NCBI GenBank assembly: GCA_021776675.1
Contig: JAJFFM010000214.1
Span: 1-34,000 of the forward strand
Direction: 5' to 3'
DNA length: 34,000 nt
Source of the DNA: Robiginitomaculum sp.
GTDB taxonomy: Bacteria > Pseudomonadota > Alphaproteobacteria > Caulobacterales > Maricaulaceae
The notes under the pieces were generated by a model. The model was not told where the DNA came from, ran no database searches, and saw only the letters and a program-made list of their open reading frames with translations. This document shows positions 19,952 through 28,770 of this stretch, one piece after another. The position numbers and the translations under genes were made by a program. Each line of letters starts with the position of its first letter. Position 1 is the stretch's first letter.

Positions 19952-20344
19952 ATGGCATTAATCGAAATCGCGACGTTATTTACGGCAATCAACATACTTA
20001 TACTTTTCGTTTTGACATACCTTGTCGTTCGTCAACGGCATTCACGGTCAATTTCTATGGGACACAACGATAATGAAGACATGCAGCGCGCAATTCGGGT
20101 TCACGGTAATTTTACGGAATACGCGCCCCTTGCCATGATCGGCCTATACGGCATGGCGGCGTGCGGAGCATCAGCTTATTGGATGTACGGGATTGGCGGT
20201 GCATTTACTTTGGGTCGCATCATGCATGCATTTGGCTATTCCAAATTTAAAGGCAAAAGCATTGGCCGCTTTTACGGCATGGTAATAACAGCCACGAGCC
20301 TCCTCGTTATGGCTCTATATTTATTGTTCCTAGTCGCGACATAG
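19952..20344 (+). CDS. MAPEG family membrane protein
   Basis: QRAIRVHGNFTEYAPLAMIGLYGMAACGAS...FTLGRIMHAFGYSK. Confidence 0.88.
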   Translation: MALIEIATLFTAINILILFVLTYLVVRQRHSRSISMGHNDNEDMQRAIRVHGNFTEYAPLAMIGLYGMAACGASAYWMYGIGGAFTLGRIMHAFGYSKFKGKSIGRFYGMVITATSLLVMALYLLFLVAT

Positions 20345-20382
20345 CGCTTGCGGGTCGCGTCCTATTTGTTAAAAGCGCACCC

Positions 20383-21747
20383 ATGAAAAAACCTGCTACA
20401 TCTTACCTTAGTCCCGACACTTTAAAACCTACCCTCGAAACCCTCTTACGCTTGGCCAAAAAACATGGCGCAAATGAAGCAGAGGCCGTAGGTGCTTATG
20501 GGCGTTCACTGTCTATCGGGGTGCGCGGCGGTGTTCTTGAAGACATCGATAATTCAGAGGGTAAAGATATTGGCCTGCGGGTTTTTGTCGGACAACGCCA
20601 AGCCTGTGTCTCCAGCTCTGATCTTTCGGGTGACAGTCTGGATAAATTGGCGGAACGCTGTGTCGCCATGGCAAAATTAGCCCCCGAAGATGCGTATTGC
20701 GGTTTGGCGGACAACGATAAATTAGCCAGATCTGAACCGGAATTGGACATTTATGATCCGGCTGATTTGGACGCAGGTGAACTCCTTAGCCGTGCCCAAG
20801 AATTAGAAGCCGCAGCGCTCAGTATAAAAGGCGTTAGCCAAGCCGAAGGCGCCAATGCCTATTGTGTTAAGGGGGCTACTTATTTGATGACATCTGGCGG
20901 GTTCTCAAACGGTTGGAAATCCTCAAGCCACGGTCTTTCGGTCGCGGCCTTTGCCAGCGACGGTGACAATATGGAGCGAGATTATGATTATAAATCTACC
21001 CGCTGGCTAGAAGACCTGCAAGCCCCCGAGAGCATAGGCATCAAAGCCGGAAAACGGGCAGTTTCCAGACTGGGTGCCAAGCAAATGGTATCGAGTAATT
21101 TGCCCATATTGTTTGAGCGCCGGGTGGCCAATAGCCTGCTATCATCATTTACCAACGCGATTTCCGGATCTGCGATTGCCCGCGGTGTTTCGTTTCTAAA
21201 AGACAGCATGGACACGCAAGTGTTTCATGAAAGTATCAATATAACTGACGACCCATATATCGTCCGCGCAGGTGGCTCCCACCCTTGGGACGGCGAAGGT
21301 GTGGCAGGTAAAGCTTTACCGCTTATCGAAAACGGTGTCTTAAAAACATGGCTGATGAATAGCGCTGCGGCGCGCCAGCTCGGACTATCCACAACTGGCC
21401 ACGCCCATAGAGGCATGTCTTCACCACCGGGTATTGCCTGTTCAAATGTCTGGATGGATACGGGCAAAAAATCACCTGATGCACTGATGCAAGATATGGG
21501 CGAAGGCTTGTTTATTACAGAAATGTTCGGCCCATCCCTGAACCCCAATACCGGTGATTACAGCGTCGGCATTGCCGGGTTTGCCATAGAGAACGGCGAG
21601 CGGACTTATCCGGTTAGCGAAGTAACTATCGCCGGTAATTTGCTCGATATGTTCAAAACCATTACCGCTGCTGACGACCTTATTATGGACAACCCTGTGA
21701 CCTGCCCTAGCCTTTTGGTCGAGAGCATGGTGATTGCCGGTGCGTAG
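20383..21747 (+). CDS. pmbA: PmbA/TldE family protein
   Basis: GRSLSIGVRGGVLEDIDNSEGKDIGLRVFVGQRQACVSSSDLS; TGHAHRGMSSPPGIACSNVWM; FGPSLNPNTGDYSVGIAGFAIENGERTYPVSEVTIAGNLLDMF. Confidence 0.92.
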   Translation: MKKPATSYLSPDTLKPTLETLLRLAKKHGANEAEAVGAYGRSLSIGVRGGVLEDIDNSEGKDIGLRVFVGQRQACVSSSDLSGDSLDKLAERCVAMAKLAPEDAYCGLADNDKLARSEPELDIYDPADLDAGELLSRAQELEAAALSIKGVSQAEGANAYCVKGATYLMTSGGFSNGWKSSSHGLSVAAFASDGDNMERDYDYKSTRWLEDLQAPESIGIKAGKRAVSRLGAKQMVSSNLPILFERRVANSLLSSFTNAISGSAIARGVSFLKDSMDTQVFHESINITDDPYIVRAGGSHPWDGEGVAGKALPLIENGVLKTWLMNSAAARQLGLSTTGHAHRGMSSPPGIACSNVWMDTGKKSPDALMQDMGEGLFITEMFGPSLNPNTGDYSVGIAGFAIENGERTYPVSEVTIAGNLLDMFKTITAADDLIMDNPVTCPSLLVESMVIAGA

Positions 21748-22897
21748 CACCAAAAAGGATAATGTGCGTAGCACCAATAAAGATAAAGTGCGTAGCAGCA
21801 ATAAAAATAAAGCGCCTAGCACCAAAAGAAACGATGTGCGTAGCAAAGATTTAGCCCTACTCATAGAAACGGCCCGCACCGCAGGCGCTATCGCGCGGGA
21901 CTATTTCCACAAGGGCAACACCAAAAGTTGGAACAAATCAGAAAACCATCCCGTAACCGAAGCCGATATTGCGGTAAATAATTATCTGGAAAAAACCTTA
22001 CAGAAAGCCCGCCCCAATTATGGCTGGCTATCCGAAGAGACGAAAGACGACGCATCGCGCATAAAATCCAAATATAGTTTTGTTGTTGACCCCATTGACG
22101 GCACCCGCGCCTTTATGGACGGCAGACCACATTTCACAATATGTCTAGCGGTGATTGAAAACGGCAAAGCGATTACCGGTGTTGTCTATAATCCTATTTT
22201 AGATGAAATGTTCGAAGCGGGCCTCGGCGCAGGCGCACGGCTTAACGGTAAGACAATATCACCAAGCAAATGTGCTTCTATTAAGGGCTGTTCCATGATC
22301 GGCTATCCGCGCAAGTTTAGACGTCTTGGCTGGCCCGATATGAAAGTATCCATCCGTAATTCTATGGCTTACCGGATAGTATTGGTCGCAGCTGGTATCC
22401 ATGATGCGGCGGTATCCTTTACACCAAAATCCGATTGGGACCTAGCCGCCGCCACGATTATTGCCAACGAGGCTGGTGCCACGACTACTGATTTAGACGA
22501 CAATGCCTTTTATTTTGCCAAAGACCATATTACCGAAAACGGCGTCATTTGTGCTAGCCCGCATCTGCACGATTTGTTATTAACAAAAATAAGAGAGCAG
22601 GATAACACCCTAAACTCACAACAATTGGAGACTAAAATGTCCGACCGAAAATCCGACAAAAAAGCATCAAAGCAACTTTTACATATCGTCATTGGCGGTG
22701 AGTTAATAGACCCGATGAAAACGGAGTTTATCGATCTGGACAACATGGCATATATTGGCGCTTATCCGAATTATGCCAAAGCTTATGATGCGTGGAAAAA
22801 CGCGGCGCAAAGCACTGTTGATAATGCCCATATGCGGTTCTTTATTTTACATGCGCATGACCTTATCGATCCTGATAATGACGGCATTATAGGGTAG
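21734..22897 (+). CDS. CysQ-like 3'(2'),5'-bisphosphate nucleotidase/inositol monophosphatase fused in frame to a DUF4170 domain
   Basis: IMPase motifs WLSEETKDD, VVDPIDGTRAFMDGRPHFTICLAV, SDWDLAAATIIANEAG; C-terminal LHIVIGGELIDP...FIDLDNMAYIGAYPNYAKAYDAWKNAAQSTVDNAHMRFFILHAHDLIDP resembles DUF4170; no stop between them. Start uncertain: TTG 21734 or a GTG at 21740/21764/21788/21836. Confidence 0.85.
   Translation: MPVRSTKKDNVRSTNKDKVRSSNKNKAPSTKRNDVRSKDLALLIETARTAGAIARDYFHKGNTKSWNKSENHPVTEADIAVNNYLEKTLQKARPNYGWLSEETKDDASRIKSKYSFVVDPIDGTRAFMDGRPHFTICLAVIENGKAITGVVYNPILDEMFEAGLGAGARLNGKTISPSKCASIKGCSMIGYPRKFRRLGWPDMKVSIRNSMAYRIVLVAAGIHDAAVSFTPKSDWDLAAATIIANEAGATTTDLDDNAFYFAKDHITENGVICASPHLHDLLLTKIREQDNTLNSQQLETKMSDRKSDKKASKQLLHIVIGGELIDPMKTEFIDLDNMAYIGAYPNYAKAYDAWKNAAQSTVDNAHMRFFILHAHDLIDPDNDGIIG
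21740..21853 (+). repeat. 24-bp tandem repeat, four units plus a partial fifth
   Basis: gtgcgtagcaccaaaaaggataat / gtgcgtagcaccaataaagataaa / gtgcgtagcagcaataaaaataaa / gcgcctagcaccaaaagaaacgat / gtgcgtagcaaaga. Confidence 0.93.
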
Positions 22898-22908
22898 AGA
22901 AAAACTAA

Positions 22909-24726
22909 ATGGCCCAACCCAAAACAAATATAAAGTCCAAAACAAACATCCTGAAACTACAAGGCAATGATAAACGCCTAGTTGGACGTTTGTGGCAAGA
23001 TTATATCCGTCCCTTCAGAGGTCGGTTATATTTGGCTTTTGTATTTATGATTATCCTAGCGGCGGCAACCGCAGCTTACGGGTTTTTGATCAAACACATA
23101 ATAGATGTCGCCCAAAATTTAGGCGGTGATATCGTGGCATCTGACGCAGGTGCACAAGCCAAACGCTTTGCATGGGCGGTCGTACCCATCATTATTGCGG
23201 TGACAATTATTTCCGGTGTCTCTATGTTTTTGCAATCCATTTTGGCAAATTCCGTAGCGCTCAACACTATTGGTAATTTGCAGAAATCTATGTTCGCCAG
23301 CATACACCGCGCCGACTATGCCCGCTTTGGCAGAGAGCCGATCGGCACACTAATATCTCGCTTCACCAATGACGTGACGGTACTTACCAATGCCATGTTA
23401 CGCACTATGACAAACCTTGTGCGTGATGTGCTCACCGTGGTTTTCTGTATTGGCATGATGTTATGGCTTGATTGGCAAATGTCCTTTTTAATCCTGATCG
23501 TCTACCCCATAGCCATCTGGCCTATCCTCAATATTTCAAAAAAATTACGCGGCAATGCTAAACATGCGCAGGAGCAAATCGGGGTTATTACATCCCAATT
23601 GGGCGAGAGTTTTTCCGGCGCTCGCATGGTGCGCACTTACGGCTTAGAAGATTATGAAAACGCAAGGCTCGGCGCATCCTTTAGCGAACGGGTGCGGCTA
23701 TATCTGAAACTGGTCACCAACCAAGCAAGAGTTGACCCTATTTTAGAAGTCCTCGGCGGTATCGCTATTGCTGGCGTATTTGCGCTTGGTGTCTACCGGG
23801 TTGTCGGCGGGCACACGACGGCGGGGGCTATTGCGGGAGTCTTAACAATGCTAATAGCCATGTCGCCGCGCGTGCGGGCTCTTGGTACGCTCAACAATGT
23901 CGTACAAGAAGGGCTCGCGGCACTGCACCGGATATTTGAAGTGATAGACGAAAAGCCGACCATTACTGAAAAAACGAATGCCGTAGAGCTCGGCGAAGTA
24001 AAAGGCGCACTTGAGTTTAGCAATGTGAACTTCACCTATGAAGACGGCACACGGGCTATTTCTAGTTTAAATTTTAAGGTAAAACCGGGGCAAACCATAG
24101 CCCTCGTCGGCCCTTCAGGCGGTGGTAAATCCACCATTATAAACCTGATTGCACGTCTATATGATGTGACGGACGGCAGTATTACAATCGACGGTATAGA
24201 CATTCGGGATATCGCGCTCACTTCACTGCGAAATTCTATGGCATTGGTGTCCCAAGACATAACTTTGTTCGATGATACAGTGGCAGCCAATATCGGGTTT
24301 GGCAAAGAAGATGCATCCGCAGAAGACATCGAAACCGCTGCCAAAGCCGCCGCCGCTCACGGCTTTATCACGGAATTAAAGGACGGTTACCAAACCCGTG
24401 TCGGCGAAGCGGGTAGTAAATTATCAGGCGGTCAAAGACAGCGCATCGCCCTCGCCCGTGCTATGTTACGCGGTGCACCTATATTATTGCTCGACGAAGC
24501 CACGAGTGCACTCGACGCCGCTGCTGAGGCCAAGGTACAATCGGCTCTGGATGTACTCACGGCTGGTCGCACGGTCTTTGTCATTGCCCACAGATTATCC
24601 ACGGTCAAAAATGCTGACAAAATTTTCGTATTGGACGAAGGCAAAATTGTCGAAAGCGGCAAACATACGACACTGATGAAAAAAAACGGTCTGTACGCAA
24701 AATTACGGGCATTGCAATTTTCGTAG
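22909..24726 (+). CDS. ABC transporter, fused permease/ATPase (MsbA-like)
   Basis: Six-TM N-terminal domain; TIALVGPSGGGKSTIINLIARLYD, KLSGGQRQRIALARAMLRGAPILLLDEATSALD; located next to lipid A genes. Confidence 0.92.
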   Translation: MAQPKTNIKSKTNILKLQGNDKRLVGRLWQDYIRPFRGRLYLAFVFMIILAAATAAYGFLIKHIIDVAQNLGGDIVASDAGAQAKRFAWAVVPIIIAVTIISGVSMFLQSILANSVALNTIGNLQKSMFASIHRADYARFGREPIGTLISRFTNDVTVLTNAMLRTMTNLVRDVLTVVFCIGMMLWLDWQMSFLILIVYPIAIWPILNISKKLRGNAKHAQEQIGVITSQLGESFSGARMVRTYGLEDYENARLGASFSERVRLYLKLVTNQARVDPILEVLGGIAIAGVFALGVYRVVGGHTTAGAIAGVLTMLIAMSPRVRALGTLNNVVQEGLAALHRIFEVIDEKPTITEKTNAVELGEVKGALEFSNVNFTYEDGTRAISSLNFKVKPGQTIALVGPSGGGKSTIINLIARLYDVTDGSITIDGIDIRDIALTSLRNSMALVSQDITLFDDTVAANIGFGKEDASAEDIETAAKAAAAHGFITELKDGYQTRVGEAGSKLSGGQRQRIALARAMLRGAPILLLDEATSALDAAAEAKVQSALDVLTAGRTVFVIAHRLSTVKNADKIFVLDEGKIVESGKHTTLMKKNGLYAKLRALQFS

Positions 24727-24751
24727 ACAGTGCGTCTATCATTAGCATTTT

Positions 24752-24843
24752 TGTCATCCCGGCCAAACCACTCTTGCGGTGCTGAGCTGGGGCCTCAATG
24801 TTTCGACTGAAGTACGAGGTCCCGAGTCAAGCCCGGGATGACA
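24752..24843. repeat. Intergenic palindromic repeat (gtcatcccgg...cccgggatgac)
   Basis: Outer arms tgtcatcccgg / cccgggatgaca; inner pairing ggggcctc / gaggtccc. Confidence 0.75.
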
Positions 24844-24865
24844 GGTGTAGTAACAGTTAAAAACC

Positions 24866-25540
24866 CTATTCCCGCCGGAATATTTTCTCGCTGATGATAT
24901 TGCCGATCCAGCCAGACATGAACCGAGCTTTGACGTCCGCAGGATCGTAAATCTGATCAACCCAATCCATGAAACCTAGATCACCGACTTTCGCATATTG
25001 TAAATAATCATCAAAAAAGAAATCGAGCATGCCCGTCTTGCCGGCTTTCATATGTAAGTATTTTATTTTCAGTTGTTCCACCGCGTCCGCAATAGGTTCA
25101 CCGAGATGAAAATGCTTATACAGAACGCCCGTAATGCCCGTCCTGTCGGCACCTGATTTACAGTGCATCAAACACGGATACTCTATTGTCTCAAACAATG
25201 CCTTTAGCCCGTGCAGGCTTTTCTTTTTTGGCGTATCGCGGGAATACATACGAAAATCTATCAGTGTAATGCCGTGTTTTTCGCAGGCTTCTTTTTCGAG
25301 CGCATAATAGCCTTTATCGCTTTGCCCGCGTAGATTCAGGATGGTTTTAATGCCGTCCTTGGCCAATTGCTCGATGCGCTTGGGCGAAGGTTGATTGGCA
25401 CGGTACATGACATCACCACTATCTTCTGGCCCAATCCTGTGTTGATTATTAAACCAGACACGCAAAAAGCCGTGATCACCCCAAATAAGGTCTTTATAGG
25501 CCTGTTTACGGCCTTGGGGTGTGCTTAAATCTAGTGCCAT
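24866..25540 (-). CDS. Dual-specificity/tyrosine phosphatase-like protein
   Basis: CX5R active-site motif in CLMHCKSGADRTGITGVLYKHF; upstream TILNLRGQ. Confidence 0.85.
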   Translation of the reverse strand: MALDLSTPQGRKQAYKDLIWGDHGFLRVWFNNQHRIGPEDSGDVMYRANQPSPKRIEQLAKDGIKTILNLRGQSDKGYYALEKEACEKHGITLIDFRMYSRDTPKKKSLHGLKALFETIEYPCLMHCKSGADRTGITGVLYKHFHLGEPIADAVEQLKIKYLHMKAGKTGMLDFFFDDYLQYAKVGDLGFMDWVDQIYDPADVKARFMSGWIGNIISEKIFRRE

Positions 25541-25603
25541 ACCAGCCCTTTTTAATCCATCTCTTGTAAAATGATGTTAAATACCCAATATTCAATATTC
25601 GCC

Positions 25604-25631
25604 AAAGTGCAATATATAAAGTGCAATATAT
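25604..25631. repeat. 14-bp AT-rich tandem repeat upstream of the lipid A acyltransferase/waaA operon
   Basis: aaagtgcaatatat repeated twice exactly, head to tail. Confidence 0.85.
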
Positions 25632-25658
25632 ACTGACGCCATAGCAGGGAGAAAAGGT

Positions 25659-26435
25659 TTGTTCAAACGGTTCATGAACCTAAAATTTGTTCAAGTCATC
25701 CTCGCCCTATTCCTTCGGGGTTATATGGGTTTGGTAAGGTGGACAACCCGTTGGCAGGTAGAGGGTTTGGATGTGTCCGTACCTTTACAAGAAAGCGGTG
25801 AAGGCTTCATCGCCTGTATTTGGCACTCACGGTTTTTAATGGCCAATGCGGGCTGGACCAAGATGAGCCAAAAACCACATTTTCTTATCTCTAAATCCCG
25901 AGACGGAGATCTGGTTGCGACTATTGCCAAGTTTTTCGGGATAAATGTTATTCGTGGATCGCGGCGCGCAAAGTATAAAGATAAAGACAAACGCGGTGCA
26001 GGTGCACTGCGCGAAATGATTGATGTCATAAACAACGGCGATTGTGTCGTCATGACACCGGACGGCCCACGCGGACCCCGCATGCGCATGGGTGAAGGGC
26101 CAATTCGGTTGGCAAAATTATCCGGTGCGCCCATAGGCGCCTACGCTTTGTCCGTGTCCAACAATAAAGTGTTTGGTTCGTGGGACAGGTTTATGTTCCC
26201 ACTGCCTTTTGGCCGCGGGAAAATGATATTTGCCGGGCCGGTATATGTTGCTAAAGATGCAAACAGTGCCGATATTGAGGAGGCCCGTCTAGGGTTGGAA
26301 GAAATACTTAATCAAGCTTCGCAAGACTGTGATCGGGCTATGGGCAGTGAAATAATTCTACCCGCAGACAAAGTAAAAGGCCATGCTAAAGGCCAGATTG
26401 ATAACCAAGTAGAAAAAAAAGTGCGCAAAACGTGA
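25659..26435 (+). CDS. DUF374 / lysophospholipid acyltransferase family protein
   Basis: ACIWHSRFLMANAGW; SRDGDLVATIAKFFGINVIRGSRR; VVMTPDGPRGPRMRMGEGPIRLAKLSGAPI; TTG start at 25659 or ATG at 25674. Confidence 0.88.
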   Translation: MFKRFMNLKFVQVILALFLRGYMGLVRWTTRWQVEGLDVSVPLQESGEGFIACIWHSRFLMANAGWTKMSQKPHFLISKSRDGDLVATIAKFFGINVIRGSRRAKYKDKDKRGAGALREMIDVINNGDCVVMTPDGPRGPRMRMGEGPIRLAKLSGAPIGAYALSVSNNKVFGSWDRFMFPLPFGRGKMIFAGPVYVAKDANSADIEEARLGLEEILNQASQDCDRAMGSEIILPADKVKGHAKGQIDNQVEKKVRKT

Positions 26436-27751
26436 AGAAAACACCGCTCCTAAAATCCTATAGCGCTGCGACACGCATAGTGGCTCCGGCTTTGCCTTTT
26501 TGGCTGAACAAGCGGGCTAAAAAAGGCAAAGAAGACCCGATACGACTTAGTGAACGTAAAGGTATTGCGAGCCACCCACGCCCGAGCAGAAAAATAATTT
26601 GGCTACATGCGGCTAGTGTCGGTGAGTCCCAAATGTTGATGCCTGTGATTTTACGCATATTATCTGAGCATCCAAAATTTTATATTGTCGTGACAACGGG
26701 CACTGTGACCTCGGCTGAATTATTGGCCGAACAACTTCCGAAAGATGCCGTACATCAATATGCACCCGCAGATCACCCCAAAGCCGTAACAGCTTTCCTT
26801 GACCATTGGCGGCCAGATCTGGCTATATTCGCAGAAAGCGAGTTATGGCCCAATATGATTATGCAGACCCATGCCCGCAAAATCCCCTTGGCTCTGGTCA
26901 ATGCCCGCATGAGCGCCGCCTCTATTGAACGTTGGGCGAAGCGCGGTAAAAATTCCGGCAAAGCTTTACTAAATTGTTTTGATTTAATATTGGCTGCTGA
27001 TACCGCCACTGCCAACGGCTTAACATGGTTGAGCGGACGCGAAATTGAAGCTTCGGGCAACCTCAAAGATGCGGCGCCTGCATTGCCCGTCAATGCTACC
27101 GAGCTGGCAAAACTTAAAACCGCCATAGGCAGGCGGCAAGTTTGGTGCGCCGCCAGCACCCATAAGGGCGAAGAAGAATTAATCGCACAGACCGTTTTAG
27201 AGATAAAAACCAAAAAGCCAAAATCACTGCTTATATTGGCACCGCGCCACCCGGAGCGGGCGGCAGAGGTTAAAGCTATATTCGTTAAGGCGGGACTTAA
27301 AGTCGTAAGGCGGTCTTCTAACCGACTGCCCACCGCAGAAACTGACGTCTATATTGTCGACCGTATCGGGAAAATGGGGCTTGTGTACAGCCTGTCGAAA
27401 ATCGCTTTTATCGGTGGCTCTCTCCTAGAAGGCCTGTCAGGCCATAACCCGTTGGAACCTGCACGGCTCGATTGTGCCGTGATAACGGGTACGCATATTT
27501 CCAGTTTCGCCGATACCTATATGTCTATGTTTGCGTTCGAGGGTGTCGACAGAGTGTTGGCCCCAGAAGAGCTCGCGCCTGCCGTGCTTAAATATATGAC
27601 AGACACCAAAGCCCGCCAAGCCAAGGCAGACGCCGCCCTTAAATATGCGCAGAGCCGCGACGCCGTACTGGATTATGTCTGGGCACAACTTGCGCCCCTC
27701 ATGACGCCTCTCTCTGGCCAACTCTCTCATCACAAAAAGAAGAATAAATGA
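26432..27751 (+). CDS. waaA: 3-deoxy-D-manno-octulosonic acid transferase
   Basis: IIWLHAASVGESQMLMPVI; ELWPNMIMQTHARKIPLALVNARMS; APRHPERAAEV; KIAFIGGSLLEGLSGHNPLEPARLDCAVITG; GTG start. Confidence 0.95.
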   Translation: MKKTPLLKSYSAATRIVAPALPFWLNKRAKKGKEDPIRLSERKGIASHPRPSRKIIWLHAASVGESQMLMPVILRILSEHPKFYIVVTTGTVTSAELLAEQLPKDAVHQYAPADHPKAVTAFLDHWRPDLAIFAESELWPNMIMQTHARKIPLALVNARMSAASIERWAKRGKNSGKALLNCFDLILAADTATANGLTWLSGREIEASGNLKDAAPALPVNATELAKLKTAIGRRQVWCAASTHKGEEELIAQTVLEIKTKKPKSLLILAPRHPERAAEVKAIFVKAGLKVVRRSSNRLPTAETDVYIVDRIGKMGLVYSLSKIAFIGGSLLEGLSGHNPLEPARLDCAVITGTHISSFADTYMSMFAFEGVDRVLAPEELAPAVLKYMTDTKARQAKADAALKYAQSRDAVLDYVWAQLAPLMTPLSGQLSHHKKKNK

Positions 27752-28770
27752 TACGCGCTCCTGAGTTTTGGAACCATAAATATGGCCGCGAAGCCGCGCC
27801 GTTTATCCGCACAGTGCTCAGCCCATTTGGTTGGGTCTACGGCAAAGTCACAGCACGCCGCATTGCCACCACTATACCGTACGACCCGCAAATTCCGGTG
27901 ATCTGTGTAGGCAATGCCAGTGTCGGCGGGGTTGGTAAAACCCCTATCACAGCATATCTGCTCGAGAGTTTGACCCGTATGGGCATCAAGGCCGTGGCAC
28001 TGACCCGTGGGTATGGCGGCAGAGAAAAAGGGCCGGTATTGGTTAAAACCAAACACACATTCAAAGACATAGGCGACGAGCCAATGTTATTGGCACGTAA
28101 AGGCCCCGTTTGGGTATCTGCGGGCCGCGACGACGGAGCGCGCGCTGCCGTAGGGGCTTTGGTTGGGTTTAACAAAACCGGCGCCGAAGTCATTATTATG
28201 GACGACGGCCACCAAAATCCTTTGGTGAAAAAGACGCTGTCTTTGTTGGTGGTGGATGCTGAAATAGGCTTTGGCAATGAGCACGTCTTCCCCGCTGGTC
28301 CTCTGCGCGAGCCCCTAGAGGCGGCGCTATCCCGTGCCGATGCGGTGATTTTGATGAAGCCAACGCCGGACTATGAGGTGAGCGCAGACCTTTTGGCGCA
28401 GCTTAAACCCCTTCCGGTTGTTGCTGCGCATCTTATACCCTATGCTCAACTGCCTAAAGGTAAGCTTTATGCCTTTGCAGGTATTGGTCGGCCCAATAAG
28501 TTTTTTGATGCCCTGATACGGGCGGGTGCAGATCTGGTCGAGGGGCAACCTTACCCCAATCATTATGCCTATAAAGATACGGATATGAAAAACCTGATCG
28601 ACTTGGCCCGCGAAGATGAAGCCACCTTGATCACCACTGAAAAAGACTATGTTCGCATCCCCAAGGGCTTTCAAAAACATGTAGCCGTCTGGCCTGTATC
28701 CGTTCAGTTCGAAGATGAGCTTACGCTGCGCCGTATCTTGCATCCTATTGTCGCAGTAACAAAAAACTGA
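27748..28770 (+). CDS. lpxK: Tetraacyldisaccharide 4'-kinase
   Basis: PVICVGNASVGGVGKTPITAYLLESL; GYGGREKGPVLV; IIMDDGHQNPLVKKTLSLLVVDAEIGFGNEHVFPAGPLREPL. Confidence 0.95.
   Translation: MIRAPEFWNHKYGREAAPFIRTVLSPFGWVYGKVTARRIATTIPYDPQIPVICVGNASVGGVGKTPITAYLLESLTRMGIKAVALTRGYGGREKGPVLVKTKHTFKDIGDEPMLLARKGPVWVSAGRDDGARAAVGALVGFNKTGAEVIIMDDGHQNPLVKKTLSLLVVDAEIGFGNEHVFPAGPLREPLEAALSRADAVILMKPTPDYEVSADLLAQLKPLPVVAAHLIPYAQLPKGKLYAFAGIGRPNKFFDALIRAGADLVEGQPYPNHYAYKDTDMKNLIDLAREDEATLITTEKDYVRIPKGFQKHVAVWPVSVQFEDELTLRRILHPIVAVTKN

Noticed and set aside
21472-21879. Minus-strand ORF with Leu-rich repeats (SFLLVLGALFLLLLRTLSLLVLRTLSFLVLRT)
   Set aside because: Antisense reading of the 24-bp tandem repeat and the pmbA 3' end; hydrophobic pattern is a by-product of the repeat.
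24754-24960. Minus-strand ORF across the 24752-24843 repeat
   Set aside because: Generated by the palindromic repeat and the phosphatase C-terminal region in another frame.
26773-27333. 186-aa minus-strand ORF opposite waaA
   Set aside because: Antisense shadow ORF of a clear Kdo transferase gene.
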